Shown here: positions 36,965 through 44,940 of the stretch, one piece after another
How the letters are laid out: each line of letters starts with the position of its first letter
Numbering within the stretch: position 1 is the first letter of the stretch
NCBI GenBank assembly: GCA_024707075.1
Contig: JANQAK010000001.1
Span: forward strand, 1,572,001 to 1,636,000
Direction of reading: 5' to 3'
From: Afipia sp.
Lineage (GTDB): Bacteria > Pseudomonadota > Alphaproteobacteria > Rhizobiales > Xanthobacteraceae
DNA length: 64,000 nt
Position numbers and translations under genes: made by a program
Notes under the pieces: generated by a model
Databases searched by the model: none
What the model was told of the DNA's origin: nothing
Seen by the model: the letters and a program-made list of their open reading frames with translations, nothing else

Positions 36965-37834
36965 TCAAACAAGCCTCTTGCGCAGCCACCCCGACAGCCA
37001 GTCCAGCGCTGTCACGACAATGAGGATGACGGCTATGATTGTGAAAAGCCGGGAGAAGTCGAGAAGGTCCATGCTGTTCTTCAGCTCCTGGCCGATGCCG
37101 CCTGCGCCGACGACGCCCAACACAGTGGAGGCGCGGACGTTGAACTCCAGCCAGAACAGCGAGGTTGAGAGTAGAAGCGGCAGAATATCCGGCAGGAGCC
37201 CGTATGTGAGTGCGGTAAGTCGCCCCGCACCGGTTGCGCGGATCGCATTGTGAGGACCGAGGTCCGCGCTTTCGATCTGATCGGCGAAGAACTTGGCGGC
37301 CGTGCCGGCCGTGTGGAGGGTTATGCCGAGCACACCTGCGAACGGCCCGAGCCCGACCGCGGCCACGAACAACAGCGCAAACACGAAGGAATCGATTCCA
37401 CGCAGCGCGTTCAGAAACCACCTCGTCGGGAAATACAGCAACGGAAAGGGCGTGATATTGCGGCTTGCCAGGATCGCAAAAGGCAACCCGATCAGCGTGG
37501 CGAGCGTTGTGCCAATCGCGGCCATGGCGACCGTTTCCGCCGTTCGCCAAAGGAACACCGGCAGTTCCTCGAACTTCGGCGGCCAGGCTCGCGACAGCCA
37601 ATCCCAAAGTCTTGGGAGACCCGTGGCGAGCTTGCCGAGGTCCAGCTGCGCGAGTTCGGCGGCGACCAGATAGAAAGCAACGATAATCGCTACGAGCAAC
37701 CAGCCTTTTACTCGCGCAACGCTGAATGTGCGTTGCGCAGCTTCGAGCTTGGCAAGGGCTTCTGCAGCGGATTTCATCCCGCCGTGACCAGCGATCGAGC
37801 CCTCGAGGAGACGTCTCGCTCCCGTAGCGTTCAT
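36965..37834 (-). CDS. phnE: Phosphonate-type ABC transporter permease
   Basis: 289 residues with about six membrane segments. PhnE features are ETVAMAAIGTTLATLIGLPFA, LRGIDSFVFALLFVAAVGLGPFAGVLG and the EAA-type loop GLLPDILPLLLSTSLFWLEFNVRASTVLGVVGAGGIG. The start at 37834 is one base beyond the phnD stop, so the reading of the two genes is tightly coupled. Confidence 0.9.
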   Translation of the reverse strand: MNATGARRLLEGSIAGHGGMKSAAEALAKLEAAQRTFSVARVKGWLLVAIIVAFYLVAAELAQLDLGKLATGLPRLWDWLSRAWPPKFEELPVFLWRTAETVAMAAIGTTLATLIGLPFAILASRNITPFPLLYFPTRWFLNALRGIDSFVFALLFVAAVGLGPFAGVLGITLHTAGTAAKFFADQIESADLGPHNAIRATGAGRLTALTYGLLPDILPLLLSTSLFWLEFNVRASTVLGVVGAGGIGQELKNSMDLLDFSRLFTIIAVILIVVTALDWLSGWLRKRLV

Positions 37835-37835
37835 C

Positions 37836-38714
37836 TCACACCTTTGCCTTGATCTTGCCGACGGAGATGCCGGCATTCTCGATCGACCTGTAGGAGGCAT
37901 GGGTCGCCGCGACAAAGCCGGTGTACCGGTTCGGCAGCAGCAACTTTGCCTGCTCGACCGTGATCGCGGTCAGGATGGCCTGCACCTTGCTCGACATCTC
38001 GGCGGAAGCGTTGGCGGGTACCGCGATGGCATCGTTGGGCAGCGGGTCCGATGTCCAGATGATCTTGTTTGAGTCCTCCTTGACCCGGCCGGATGCGATC
38101 ATGGCATTGCGGTTGCGGTCGAAGTCGGTAGCCATGTCCACCTGGCCAGACGAGACAGCGATCTCGTTGGCCCCGTGTGTGGCCCCGTCGCTGTACTTCC
38201 AGAAGGCCTTGGGATCGATTTTCCAGACTTCCTTTGCGTAGAAGGTCGGGATCAACCAGCCGGATGTGGAGCCGACGTCGGCAAAGGAAATCGATTTGTC
38301 CTTCGTATCGTCGGGGAATTTCGTCACCTTGAGATCGGGCCGCGCAATGATGATGGCCTGATAAGTCGGCTTTTCATCATATTTGGCGGTGGCGACCGCC
38401 TGACAACCGGTCGCGTTGTTGGCAATGATGTAGCCCCACGGCCCCATCCATGCCAGATCGAGCTGACCGCCGCCCATGGCAACTGCCATCCCGGCCCAAT
38501 CGGTGGTCGCCGAGAGCTCGAAATCTGCACCGAGCTCTTTTGCAATATGGGCAAATACCGGCCCGAACGCCTTCTTCGTGTCCTCGGGGTTGGGCAGAAG
38601 CGGTCCCACCGCGAATCGAAGTTTCTTGGTCTGCGCGATGGCTGGCCGAAAAACTGAAGTGGCCGCCGCCGCCGCCGCGGTGGTCGCCAGGAACTTGCGT
38701 CTGTTAATGCTCAT
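37836..38714 (-). CDS. phnD: Phosphonate-type periplasmic binding protein (PhnD family), Tat signal
   Basis: 292 residues. The signal has a twin-arginine motif (NRRKFLATTAA) and ends near PAIAQTKK. The family segments are LRFAVGPLLPN, QLDLAWMGPWGYI and SFADVGSTSGWLIP, the last being the helix that holds the phosphonate group in PhnD-like proteins. The start at 38714 follows GGAGA by five bases. PhnD-family proteins may bind phosphonate, phosphite or hypophosphite; the pocket cannot be told from sequence alone. An inverted repeat ACTGAC/GTCAGT lies upstream near 38748-38766. Confidence 0.88.
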   Translation of the reverse strand: MSINRRKFLATTAAAAAATSVFRPAIAQTKKLRFAVGPLLPNPEDTKKAFGPVFAHIAKELGADFELSATTDWAGMAVAMGGGQLDLAWMGPWGYIIANNATGCQAVATAKYDEKPTYQAIIIARPDLKVTKFPDDTKDKSISFADVGSTSGWLIPTFYAKEVWKIDPKAFWKYSDGATHGANEIAVSSGQVDMATDFDRNRNAMIASGRVKEDSNKIIWTSDPLPNDAIAVPANASAEMSSKVQAILTAITVEQAKLLLPNRYTGFVAATHASYRSIENAGISVGKIKAKV

Positions 38715-38925
38715 AACGTCTCCACACATTGCTAGATCGAACAGGGACTGACTTAAGGGTCAGTAGATTGATGCCTTCGCTCGCGAACCCGATGTACAGC
38801 GCTCCGCCGCCGACCAGCGCCGCACGGACCGGGTTTCGTTCATCGATGCCGTTTCTGGAAACGGGGCGGACGCACACAGATCGGCCAGAATCAAACGTGC
38901 GCCGTCGCACCCAATGATCGCGAGC

Positions 38926-39816
38926 TCAATTCACCTCGGCGGGACGATCGTAAAGCAAGCGCCGCGCCCGCTTCTGGTTGTCGAACAGGCTGAACCGTTC
39001 TTGCGCTTCGGGCGGCATCGGAAAGGGCACGGGGCACGGCAGTGCGACCATCCTCGGGTTGCGGGTAGATCGTCCGCAAACCATGTCCGCTTCATACTGG
39101 TCCCAGTTCCTCACGCCCAACAGCGGCCACGCGTCAGCAGCGGCATATCCAATCAACAACAACCGGCGGGCCTGGGCGGACATGTTCGGTCCGGAGGCGT
39201 GCATGGTGCGGACATGGTGGAACGACACGGTCCCTGCGGGACCAACGCATTCCTCGGCGCCGGTGGCGTTCACGGGATCGGCATCCAGGTCGACCGCGCT
39301 GCAGAAGTACCCGGTATCGGGGTTGTGGTGATCGTAGATCTTGCCCTGGTGCGAGCCTGGCAGGCACAGCAGGGGCCCGTTAACACTGGTGATATCGTCC
39401 AGGAACACGCCTACCGTCAGGAACGCGTCGTTGGTGTGCGGATAAAAGCACCAATCCTGGTGCCACTCGACGGGCGAACCGATCCGGCCCGGCTTCAGGT
39501 TGATTTTGGAGTTGTGCACTCGAACGTCCGGGCCGATCAGCTTCTGCAGACTATCGATAAGGGCGGGATGTCGTACGAACTCCCTGAAGAAGTCGAAGTG
39601 CCTGTGTGGCATCTCGATGCGGCGAACGGCGGGTTGTTCCGGAGCGTGGGACGGCTCGAGCTCGAAGGTCGGCGTCGGGCTTGTCAGCGCTGACGCTTCG
39701 ACGATCAACTCGTCAGTGACACGCCGCAGCTCGCCGATCTCCTGTTCGGTAAAGAGCCCCTCGGCGACGGCAAAACCTTTGGTCTGATATTCGGCGACGT
39801 GACGATCCGTCAGCAT
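38926..39816 (-). CDS. PhyH-type Fe(II)/2-oxoglutarate dioxygenase
   Basis: About 296 residues of the phytanoyl-CoA dioxygenase superfamily. The iron triad is visible as H-x-D in VEWHQDWCFYP and His in VRTMHASGPNMS, and the 2-oxoglutarate Arg follows in QARRLLLIGY; LCLPGSHQG is the conserved turn. Related enzymes attack phosphonates (PhnY) or hypophosphite (HtxA), and its place upstream of phnDEC behind a Pho-box-like promoter supports such a role, as inference. An in-frame start at 39897 would add 27 residues. Between it and phnD (38715-38925) only a short degenerate frame is seen. Confidence 0.85.
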   Translation of the reverse strand: MLTDRHVAEYQTKGFAVAEGLFTEQEIGELRRVTDELIVEASALTSPTPTFELEPSHAPEQPAVRRIEMPHRHFDFFREFVRHPALIDSLQKLIGPDVRVHNSKINLKPGRIGSPVEWHQDWCFYPHTNDAFLTVGVFLDDITSVNGPLLCLPGSHQGKIYDHHNPDTGYFCSAVDLDADPVNATGAEECVGPAGTVSFHHVRTMHASGPNMSAQARRLLLIGYAAADAWPLLGVRNWDQYEADMVCGRSTRNPRMVALPCPVPFPMPPEAQERFSLFDNQKRARRLLYDRPAEVN

Positions 39817-39937
39817 GCTCTGCTCTTTCCTGGTGACGGGCGCCGCAATCAGGGACGCCGCGCCGTTCGAAATCCCCTCCAGCGCTCGCTTGTCCACTCA
39901 AGCCGGCTGGCAACCCGCGCTGTTCTGATAGCTCTCC

Positions 39938-39982
39938 GCGGTGACAGGGGCGTGTATCGCGTGTGTCAGCGGTACGACATTC
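39938..39982 (-). promoter_or_regulatory. Pho-box-like promoter region of the PhyH dioxygenase gene
   Basis: On the minus strand ATGTCGT, CTGACAC and CTGTCAC lie in 11-bp register, the phasing of PhoB binding units. The first unit abuts the left end of the deleted IS21 copy. It shares a gap-free 45-bp alignment with 35802-35846. The first two units match the CTGTCAT consensus at about 5 of 7 positions each. Confidence 0.55.
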
Positions 39983-40094
39983 TGTTGATTTCCACTGAGA
40001 GTTGACCCGGCAGGCACGGATTTTTCCATCGAGAAGTGACCCATGTTTTCACCACGTCTCACGCGGCATCGCGGGGGACAGCGGAGTGATCGAC

Positions 40095-40356
40095 ATGGAG
40101 TTATTGAGCGTCATCCGACGCTGGCATTACCGGGATCACCTCTCGATCCGGGATATCTCCCGCCGCACCGGCCTTTCGAGGAACACCGTGCGCAAGTACC
40201 TGCGGGCGGACAGCGTCGAACCCCGGTTTCATCTTCCCGAGCGGTCGAGCAAACTCGATCCCTATGCCGATAAGCTCGCAGCGATGCTGCGGGTCGAGAG
40301 CGGCAAGTCGCGCAAGCACAAGCGTACGATCAAACAGCTGCACGCTGATCTGGTGA
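40095..40356 (+). pseudogene. istA 5' fragment in the deleted IS21 copy
   Basis: Identical to the first 87 or so codons of the intact istA, including the [18 protein letters not shown], then broken at the deletion. After the junction the frame runs on for about 20 unrelated residues to a stop. The catalytic domain is absent. Confidence 0.9.
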
Positions 40357-40891
40357 GGCGCTCGTCCGCCAGCTCCATCGCTGCGAGTTCCTCGACGACG
40401 CACACAACGTCGTCCTGATCGGCGGTCCGGGTACCGGCAAAACCCACATCGCCACGGCTCTCGGAGTCCACGCCATCGAGCATCATCACAAGCGGGTCCG
40501 CTTCTTCTCCACCGTCGAGCTCGTCAACGCCCTCGAACAGGAAAAGGCCCAGGGCAAAGCTGGACAGATCGCCGGCCGCCTCGTCCACACCGATCTCGTC
40601 ATCCTCGATGAACTCGGCTATCTGCCGTTCAGCGCCTCCGGCGGCGCCTTGCTCTTCCACCTGCTGAGCAAGCTCTATGAGCGCACCAGCGTCATCATCA
40701 CCACCAATCTCAGCTTCTCCGAATGGGCCACGGTCTTCGGCGATGCCAAGATGACCACGGCCTTGCTCGACCGGCTCACGCACCACTGCCATATCCTGGA
40801 GACCGGAAACGACAGCTTCCGCTTCAGAGCCAGCTCGACCAAACCACCCAAACCCTCAAAGGAGAAGCCCCGAAACTTGACCGCAACCTGA
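40357..40891 (+). pseudogene. istB 3' fragment in the deleted IS21 copy
   Basis: It retains the IstB sequence from [12 protein letters not shown] onward, including Walker [12 protein letters not shown] and Walker [11 protein letters not shown], but has no start codon or N-terminal part. The frame is not continuous with the istA fragment before it. Confidence 0.9.
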
Positions 40892-40961
40892 CCCAAGACC
40901 ACCATCACCCCGGGTCACTTCTCAGTGGAAATCCAGGGTCACTTCTCGCCGGAAATCAACA

Positions 40962-41986
40962 GGTTGCGGTTGCCGCGCTGTTCGCACTGCTCGGCATCTC
41001 GCGTTGGGCGCTCAATCCGTTCTTCGCGCTCCTCGCCCGTGCGCGGACCCGCGAGGTTCTGACGGCAGGAGCACTGCTCGTTGTGCTCGGGGCAGCGTTG
41101 CTGATGGACGTCGCGGGCCTCTCGATGGCCATGGGCGCATTCCTCGCTGGCGTCATGCTGTCGAACTCGAGCTATCGTCATCAGATAGAAAGCGACATCG
41201 AGCCCTTTCGCGGCCTACTGATGGGGCTTTTCTTTCTAGCTGTTGGCATGTCCCTCGATCTCGCGATCGTTGCTGCCGAATGGCGGCTTCTGCTTTCCAT
41301 GCTGGCCGCCTTCACGGTCGCCAAGGCCGTGGTCGTCTATGCAGTCGCGCGGCTTTTCGGGAGTTCCAATCACCAGGCCCTCCATCGCACCTCCATGTTC
41401 CTCCAGGGCGGGGAGTTTGCCTTCGTCCTGTACACGGCTGCAACGGCGGGTGGCGTCATCGACTCACGACAGAATGCCGTCTTCGCCACTGTCGTCATTC
41501 TTTCGATGGCGTTGACCCCGCTGCTGATGATCGCTGCCGAGCGGGTCTTGCGCACCGAGGCGTCGATGGACGGCGTCGATGATGCCCGGGACCTGAAAGG
41601 ACGCGTGCTGATAATAGGCTTTGGACGGTTCGGGCAAATCGCTTCCCAACTGCTTCTGGCCCAGGGCGTTGACCTTTCCGTCATCGACAACGACCCAGAT
41701 CGAATCCGTGACGCGGAGCGATATGGGTTCAAGGTCTTCTTTGGAGACGGCGCGCGGCTCGATGTGCTGCATCATTCCGGTGCAGGCGGTGCCGATGTAG
41801 TCATGGTCTGCATCGATGATCTCGACCGGCGAACGTGTCCTGGCGCGCTCACTGGCGCGACAGGTCGTCGAAGCGCTCATCCTGGCGACTCAGGCCGGGC
41901 CGATCGCCTCACGAGAGGATTTCCTCGATGACCTGCTCGATAAGGGCGCTCCCATGATCCAGGTAGTTACAGGGTCATCGAACTAA
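40962..41986 (+). pseudogene. KefB/KefC-like cation:proton antiporter, truncated
   Basis: The reading frame enters from the IS end without a start codon. It carries the last membrane segments of a CPA2 antiporter (GAFLAGVMLSNSSYRHQIE, GLLMGLFFLAVGMSLDL, FLQGGEFAFVLYTAATAGG) and a TrkA-N domain (GRVLIIGFGRFGQIASQLLL, VIDNDPDRI). It loses register near 41850: the following about 130 bp look coding in another frame, ending DKGAPMIQVVTGSSN. Both ends therefore appear damaged, the 5' end by the IS and the 3' end by a frameshift or fusion. Confidence 0.8.
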
Positions 41987-42798
41987 GCATCGTCACCGAA
42001 CCGGTCATGAAAGGCAGCGGGATAGCCCCGCCCAAGGGTCGCGAAGTCTGGCTCGCCGCCGCTATGTACGCGTAACAGTGCTTCGGGGCCGAGGTGCGAA
42101 GAAGCGTATAGGTCGAACCCGCCCCAATCGGCGTGACAGTTGAGCGAGCGCGCATAGAGCGCGATCACCGCCTTGGCCGCTGAATAGGCGTCGGGCGTGA
42201 CGCTGAGGGGGACAGCGATTTCGAGGACGCGCGGGGTGCCGAGATTCGAGAGCCTGTCGAGGATCTCGCCCTCGTCGTGATTGAAGTAGGCGGATTCACC
42301 GCCCCAATGGGCGAGTAGAGAGGTCACGCCGCTATCGTCGATGCGGTGCGGGTGAGATGTCATCCAGAACTTGCCGCCCCGCGAACCGAGTTGGTCGTTG
42401 TGAAAGGGGCTGGCCTCGAAGATCACGCGGGCCTCATCGGCGCTGAAGTCACCGTCGGCCACCCGGTCGGCCAGGCGCGCGCGCAAGGTTTCGACCGTCG
42501 CCGGATAAAGCCCGTTGCTCGTGGCGGTCTCGACCTCGCGGTCGGTCATCCGCGTATGATGCCAGGCCCGGATCGTTCGGGTCTGCGTGACTGCCATCAA
42601 GTCCTCGGCGAAGCGATAATAGGCGCTGGCATGAGGGTTGGACGGTATCGGACCCCTATGGTCCGAGGCTTCACGCTCCAGGTAGTTTGTCCGATCTGTC
42701 GCGAAATAGTCGATGAGGAGCTGCTGCTGATCGCGCAACTCGCCCATCAAGGCTGCGTCGAAGGTGTCGAGGTTCCAGACGTCGATCAGCGTCGTCAT
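41983..42798 (-). CDS. Unrecognised protein, possible ADP-ribosyltransferase-like fold
   Basis: 271 residues, soluble, no signal. Segment 76-98 (IRAWHHTRMTDREVETATSNG, given by region) has a strand ending His-His-Thr, followed by a helix and N-G-L-Y-P. This resembles the H-x-T plus 'xxGL.P' opening of H-Y-E-type ADP-ribosyltransferase folds; the resemblance is a guess from pattern. Later YFNHDEGE and SSHLGPEALLRVHSGG are unassigned. The start at 42798 overlaps the stop of the upstream gene (ATGA), so it is translated with it. It is the last gene of a toxin-antitoxin-led operon. Confidence 0.6.
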   Translation of the reverse strand: MTTLIDVWNLDTFDAALMGELRDQQQLLIDYFATDRTNYLEREASDHRGPIPSNPHASAYYRFAEDLMAVTQTRTIRAWHHTRMTDREVETATSNGLYPATVETLRARLADRVADGDFSADEARVIFEASPFHNDQLGSRGGKFWMTSHPHRIDDSGVTSLLAHWGGESAYFNHDEGEILDRLSNLGTPRVLEIAVPLSVTPDAYSAAKAVIALYARSLNCHADWGGFDLYASSHLGPEALLRVHSGGEPDFATLGRGYPAAFHDRFGDDA

Positions 42799-43730
42799 TG
42801 CTCGGCCGACGCTTCCGCCAATGGCTCGGGCGCGAGAATGTCGGTCGACTCCCATGCCTCTCCCTGGGGCGTGGTGACAAACTCGCGATCCCAGACGCCC
42901 CAGTTCGTCGGAAGCGGGACCTGTGCGAGGGGATTGTGGACGTAGGTGAGTGGTCTGCCTTGGCGCGAAAGGTTGCCGAGCCCGACGCGCGACCAGAGAA
43001 CGCCGGAGATGTCGGCGAACCGTTCGTCAAGAAATGCGGTCCGCGGTATGGGCTCGCGTTCGCGGTCGATGAAGGGCGCTGAATGGAATCCTTCCTCGAC
43101 AACATTACCGGTCTCTCGATCGATCGTGATGAAGGCATCGCCGATCGGGAACAGCGAGGTCATGATGAGCGGCAGGGGCCTTTCGGCGACATACACACCG
43201 AAGCGGCTTGCGCTGATGGCGATGATCCGCACGTCATCAGGGCCGATAACGCCCTGAGCAAGGTAGCGTGCGATCTGCTGCGCCTTCGTCCAGAACGCGC
43301 TCGTCGTGCGCAATTGCGCCTGTCGGATCGGCGCGGCGGAAAGACCACCACCTTCATTCATTGGGACAGGTCGCACAATCTGATCGGGACCGGGGTCGCC
43401 CTCGTCGGGCGTGATCGCTTCGATCCAGATGCGCCGTCCCTCTTCGACGACGCACAGATCCGGCTGACCGCCGGCGCGCTGACGCTCAACGACAGGCAGC
43501 AGCGCTCGGCCCGCTTCGAGCAGCGTGCAGCCAAGATACATTTCCCAGAACCGGCCATCGACGTCGCGCGCGAAGCCTTGGCGGAAGTCCGGATCAGCAT
43601 AAGGCTCATAGGTCGCCCACAGCGATTCGATCAGCTCGTGAAGCTGCTGCTCGTGGCGGGATTCCGCCGCCCTGAGGTTCACGAAGCCGCGGTCGAGATT
43701 CTCTCCATTGACATCAAACAAGCGCGTCAT
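42795..43730 (-). CDS. Uncharacterised protein with PD-(D/E)xK-like core
   Basis: 311 residues. A helix with E63 (RFWEMYLGCTLLEAG) is followed by P90-D91 (GGQPDLCVVEEGRRIWIEAI) and E104, matching the order E-helix, PD strand and E strand of the restriction-endonuclease-like fold. The usual Lys after E104 is Ala, so activity is uncertain. It lies 8 bp after the antitoxin gene and overlaps the next gene by four bases. I know of no named family for the full length. Confidence 0.6.
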   Translation of the reverse strand: MTRLFDVNGENLDRGFVNLRAAESRHEQQLHELIESLWATYEPYADPDFRQGFARDVDGRFWEMYLGCTLLEAGRALLPVVERQRAGGQPDLCVVEEGRRIWIEAITPDEGDPGPDQIVRPVPMNEGGGLSAAPIRQAQLRTTSAFWTKAQQIARYLAQGVIGPDDVRIIAISASRFGVYVAERPLPLIMTSLFPIGDAFITIDRETGNVVEEGFHSAPFIDREREPIPRTAFLDERFADISGVLWSRVGLGNLSRQGRPLTYVHNPLAQVPLPTNWGVWDREFVTTPQGEAWESTDILAPEPLAEASAEQ

Positions 43731-43738
43731 CGGAGCTT

Positions 43739-44107
43739 CTACCGCAAGCCAACGACCTTGCGCCGAGCGACGGTGGGCTTGCCGGCTGGCGCGGCGACAT
43801 CACCGAGATGGTGGATCGTGAATGCCGGACGAGCCGGCAGCTTCACGGTTAGTTCCAGCTTTCCGCCTATCGCCTCGACATAACTGCGAAGCGTCGAGAG
43901 ATACATGTCCGCCTGCTTCTCAATCTTCGAGACCGAGGGCTGCTTGATGTTCAGCGCCGTCGCGATGTCGGCCTGAGCTTTGCCGGCGATCTGCCGCAGC
44001 TCGCGGAGGCCCTCGACCTCCTGCTTCATCTCTTCGTAGCGCGCCTCGATCTGCTCCTGCTGGTCGCGGGGTAGGGAAGCGATGATTTCGTCCAGGCTCC
44101 GGCCCAT
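43739..44107 (-). CDS. XRE-family antitoxin
   Basis: 122 residues. An N-terminal helical part (MGRSLDEIIASLPRDQQEQIE) is followed by a Cro/C1 HTH (ELRQIAGKAQADIATALNIKQPSVSKIEKQAD by region, residues about 37-70) and a C-terminal tail beginning YLSTLRSYVEAIGGKLEL, typical of HigA-like antitoxins paired with DUF891 toxins. It starts 4 bp after the toxin stop and probably represses the operon by binding the dyad at 44478-44493. Confidence 0.88.
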   Translation of the reverse strand: MGRSLDEIIASLPRDQQEQIEARYEEMKQEVEGLRELRQIAGKAQADIATALNIKQPSVSKIEKQADMYLSTLRSYVEAIGGKLELTVKLPARPAFTIHHLGDVAAPAGKPTVARRKVVGLR

Positions 44108-44111
44108 CGGA

Positions 44112-44477
44112 TCAGTCCTTCTTTGCGGATTTCAGGTTTTCCAGATGTGCGGAAAACCGGCTGTCCGCCTTTGCAATAAGCTGCTTATAGAAGCGCTTCT
44201 GGCTGCCGCCCGATTTGTCGCCCGCGACGAGAAGGATGGCCTTCCGTTCGGGATCAAAGGCGAAGGCAGCACGCCATTCGCCATCGGCGGCCGAGAAACG
44301 CATCTCCTTCATGTTGGCGTGTTTCGAGCCTTTGAGCGTGTCAGCATACGGCCGACTGAGCTGCGGGCCGTATTCGCCTAGCAGCTTCGCGACCGCCAGC
44401 AATTCGGTCTGGACCTCGCGCTCGAAAGCCAGAAACTCCGCCTCGAAGGCATCATGCAGTCTGACGTTCCAAGTCAT
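44112..44477 (-). CDS. RelE/ParE-type toxin (HigB-like, DUF891)
   Basis: 121 residues of the phage Gp49-like (DUF891) toxins. Segments are AEFLAFEREVQTELLAVAKLL, GPQLSRPYADTLKGSKHANMKEMRF, EWRAAFAFDPERKAILLVAGDK and KRFYKQLIAKADSRF, in the standard order. These toxins are translation-dependent mRNA interferases in characterised members. It has GGAGG five bases before its start, embedded in the operator dyad. It is first in the four-gene operon. Confidence 0.9.
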   Translation of the reverse strand: MTWNVRLHDAFEAEFLAFEREVQTELLAVAKLLGEYGPQLSRPYADTLKGSKHANMKEMRFSAADGEWRAAFAFDPERKAILLVAGDKSGGSQKRFYKQLIAKADSRFSAHLENLKSAKKD

Positions 44478-44493
44478 ATAGCCTCCAAGCTAT
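44478..44493 (-). promoter_or_regulatory. Dyad operator overlapping the toxin ribosome binding site
   Basis: ATAGC-N6-GCTAT lies immediately before the toxin start, with the GGAGG ribosome binding site in its centre. HTH antitoxins commonly bind such short dyads in their own promoters. This is a sequence observation; binding is inferred. Confidence 0.6.
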
Positions 44494-44520
44494 GTGGAGT
44501 CAATGGCGAGTTGGATCGCA

Positions 44521-44940
44521 TCACTTGCCGCCCTCAGCTACGCCGGCCTGGCGCAGCAGGTCGCCAAGACTGGCTGCACCGATGCGGCATCGCGCGATAA
44601 CGCGATCAAAGGAGCGGACATGACCGCCGCGACCGCGCTCGGAGGTGCATACGACCTCACGTTGGAGAACCAGGCGTTCGAGCACCGCCTTCGCTGTGGG
44701 ACCGCCGGGAGCGTGCAGCTCCGGGGCGTTGAAATCGGCGAGGCGGACTTCAATCCACTCATTGGGATCCGCCGTTCGCCCGACACAGAGGCCGTCGCCG
44801 TCCCCCACGTATCGGACGAGTCCCGAAAACTGGACGCCGGCCCGCGACGGGAGAGGGCCTTCGCACGGATCTGCGTGGGCGGGCGCGGCGTAGCAGAACG
44901 TCGCGGTCGCGGCGGCCAACACGAAAAGCCGACCGCTCAC
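44521..44940 (-). CDS. Exported thermonuclease (SNase)-like protein
   Basis: 139 residues from a GTG that overlaps the integrase stop (GTGA). It has a signal peptide (LFVLAAATATFCYAAPAHA) and then an SNase-type OB fold: GLVRYVGDGDGLCVG (D-G-D), WIEVRLADFNAPEL (R-L-x3-N-A-P-E) and TAKAVLERLVL. The DGD and Arg positions of micrococcal nuclease are kept. It is co-translated with the integrase, which suggests a role in the element's transfer or maintenance, or simple hitch-hiking. Confidence 0.82.
   Translation of the reverse strand: MSGRLFVLAAATATFCYAAPAHADPCEGPLPSRAGVQFSGLVRYVGDGDGLCVGRTADPNEWIEVRLADFNAPELHAPGGPTAKAVLERLVLQREVVCTSERGRGGHVRSFDRVIARCRIGAASLGDLLRQAGVAEGGK

Larger units (their letters stand above)
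39983..40961 (+). mobile_element. IS21-family element, internally deleted copy (979 bp)
   Basis: Both ends are identical to the full copy at 32754-35249. A 1517-bp internal segment is missing (copy 1 positions 33128-34644), with a GA dinucleotide shared at the junction near 40355. It is in the same orientation as the full copy, retains both termini and could be moved by the intact transposase. No target duplication flanks it (left ACATTC, right GGTTGC). Confidence 0.93.

Noticed and set aside
38704-38910. 68-residue open frame between the dioxygenase gene and phnD
   Set aside because: It resembles a dinucleotide-fold start (RAALVGGGALYIG) but overlaps the phnD start and has no clear continuation; perhaps a decayed gene.
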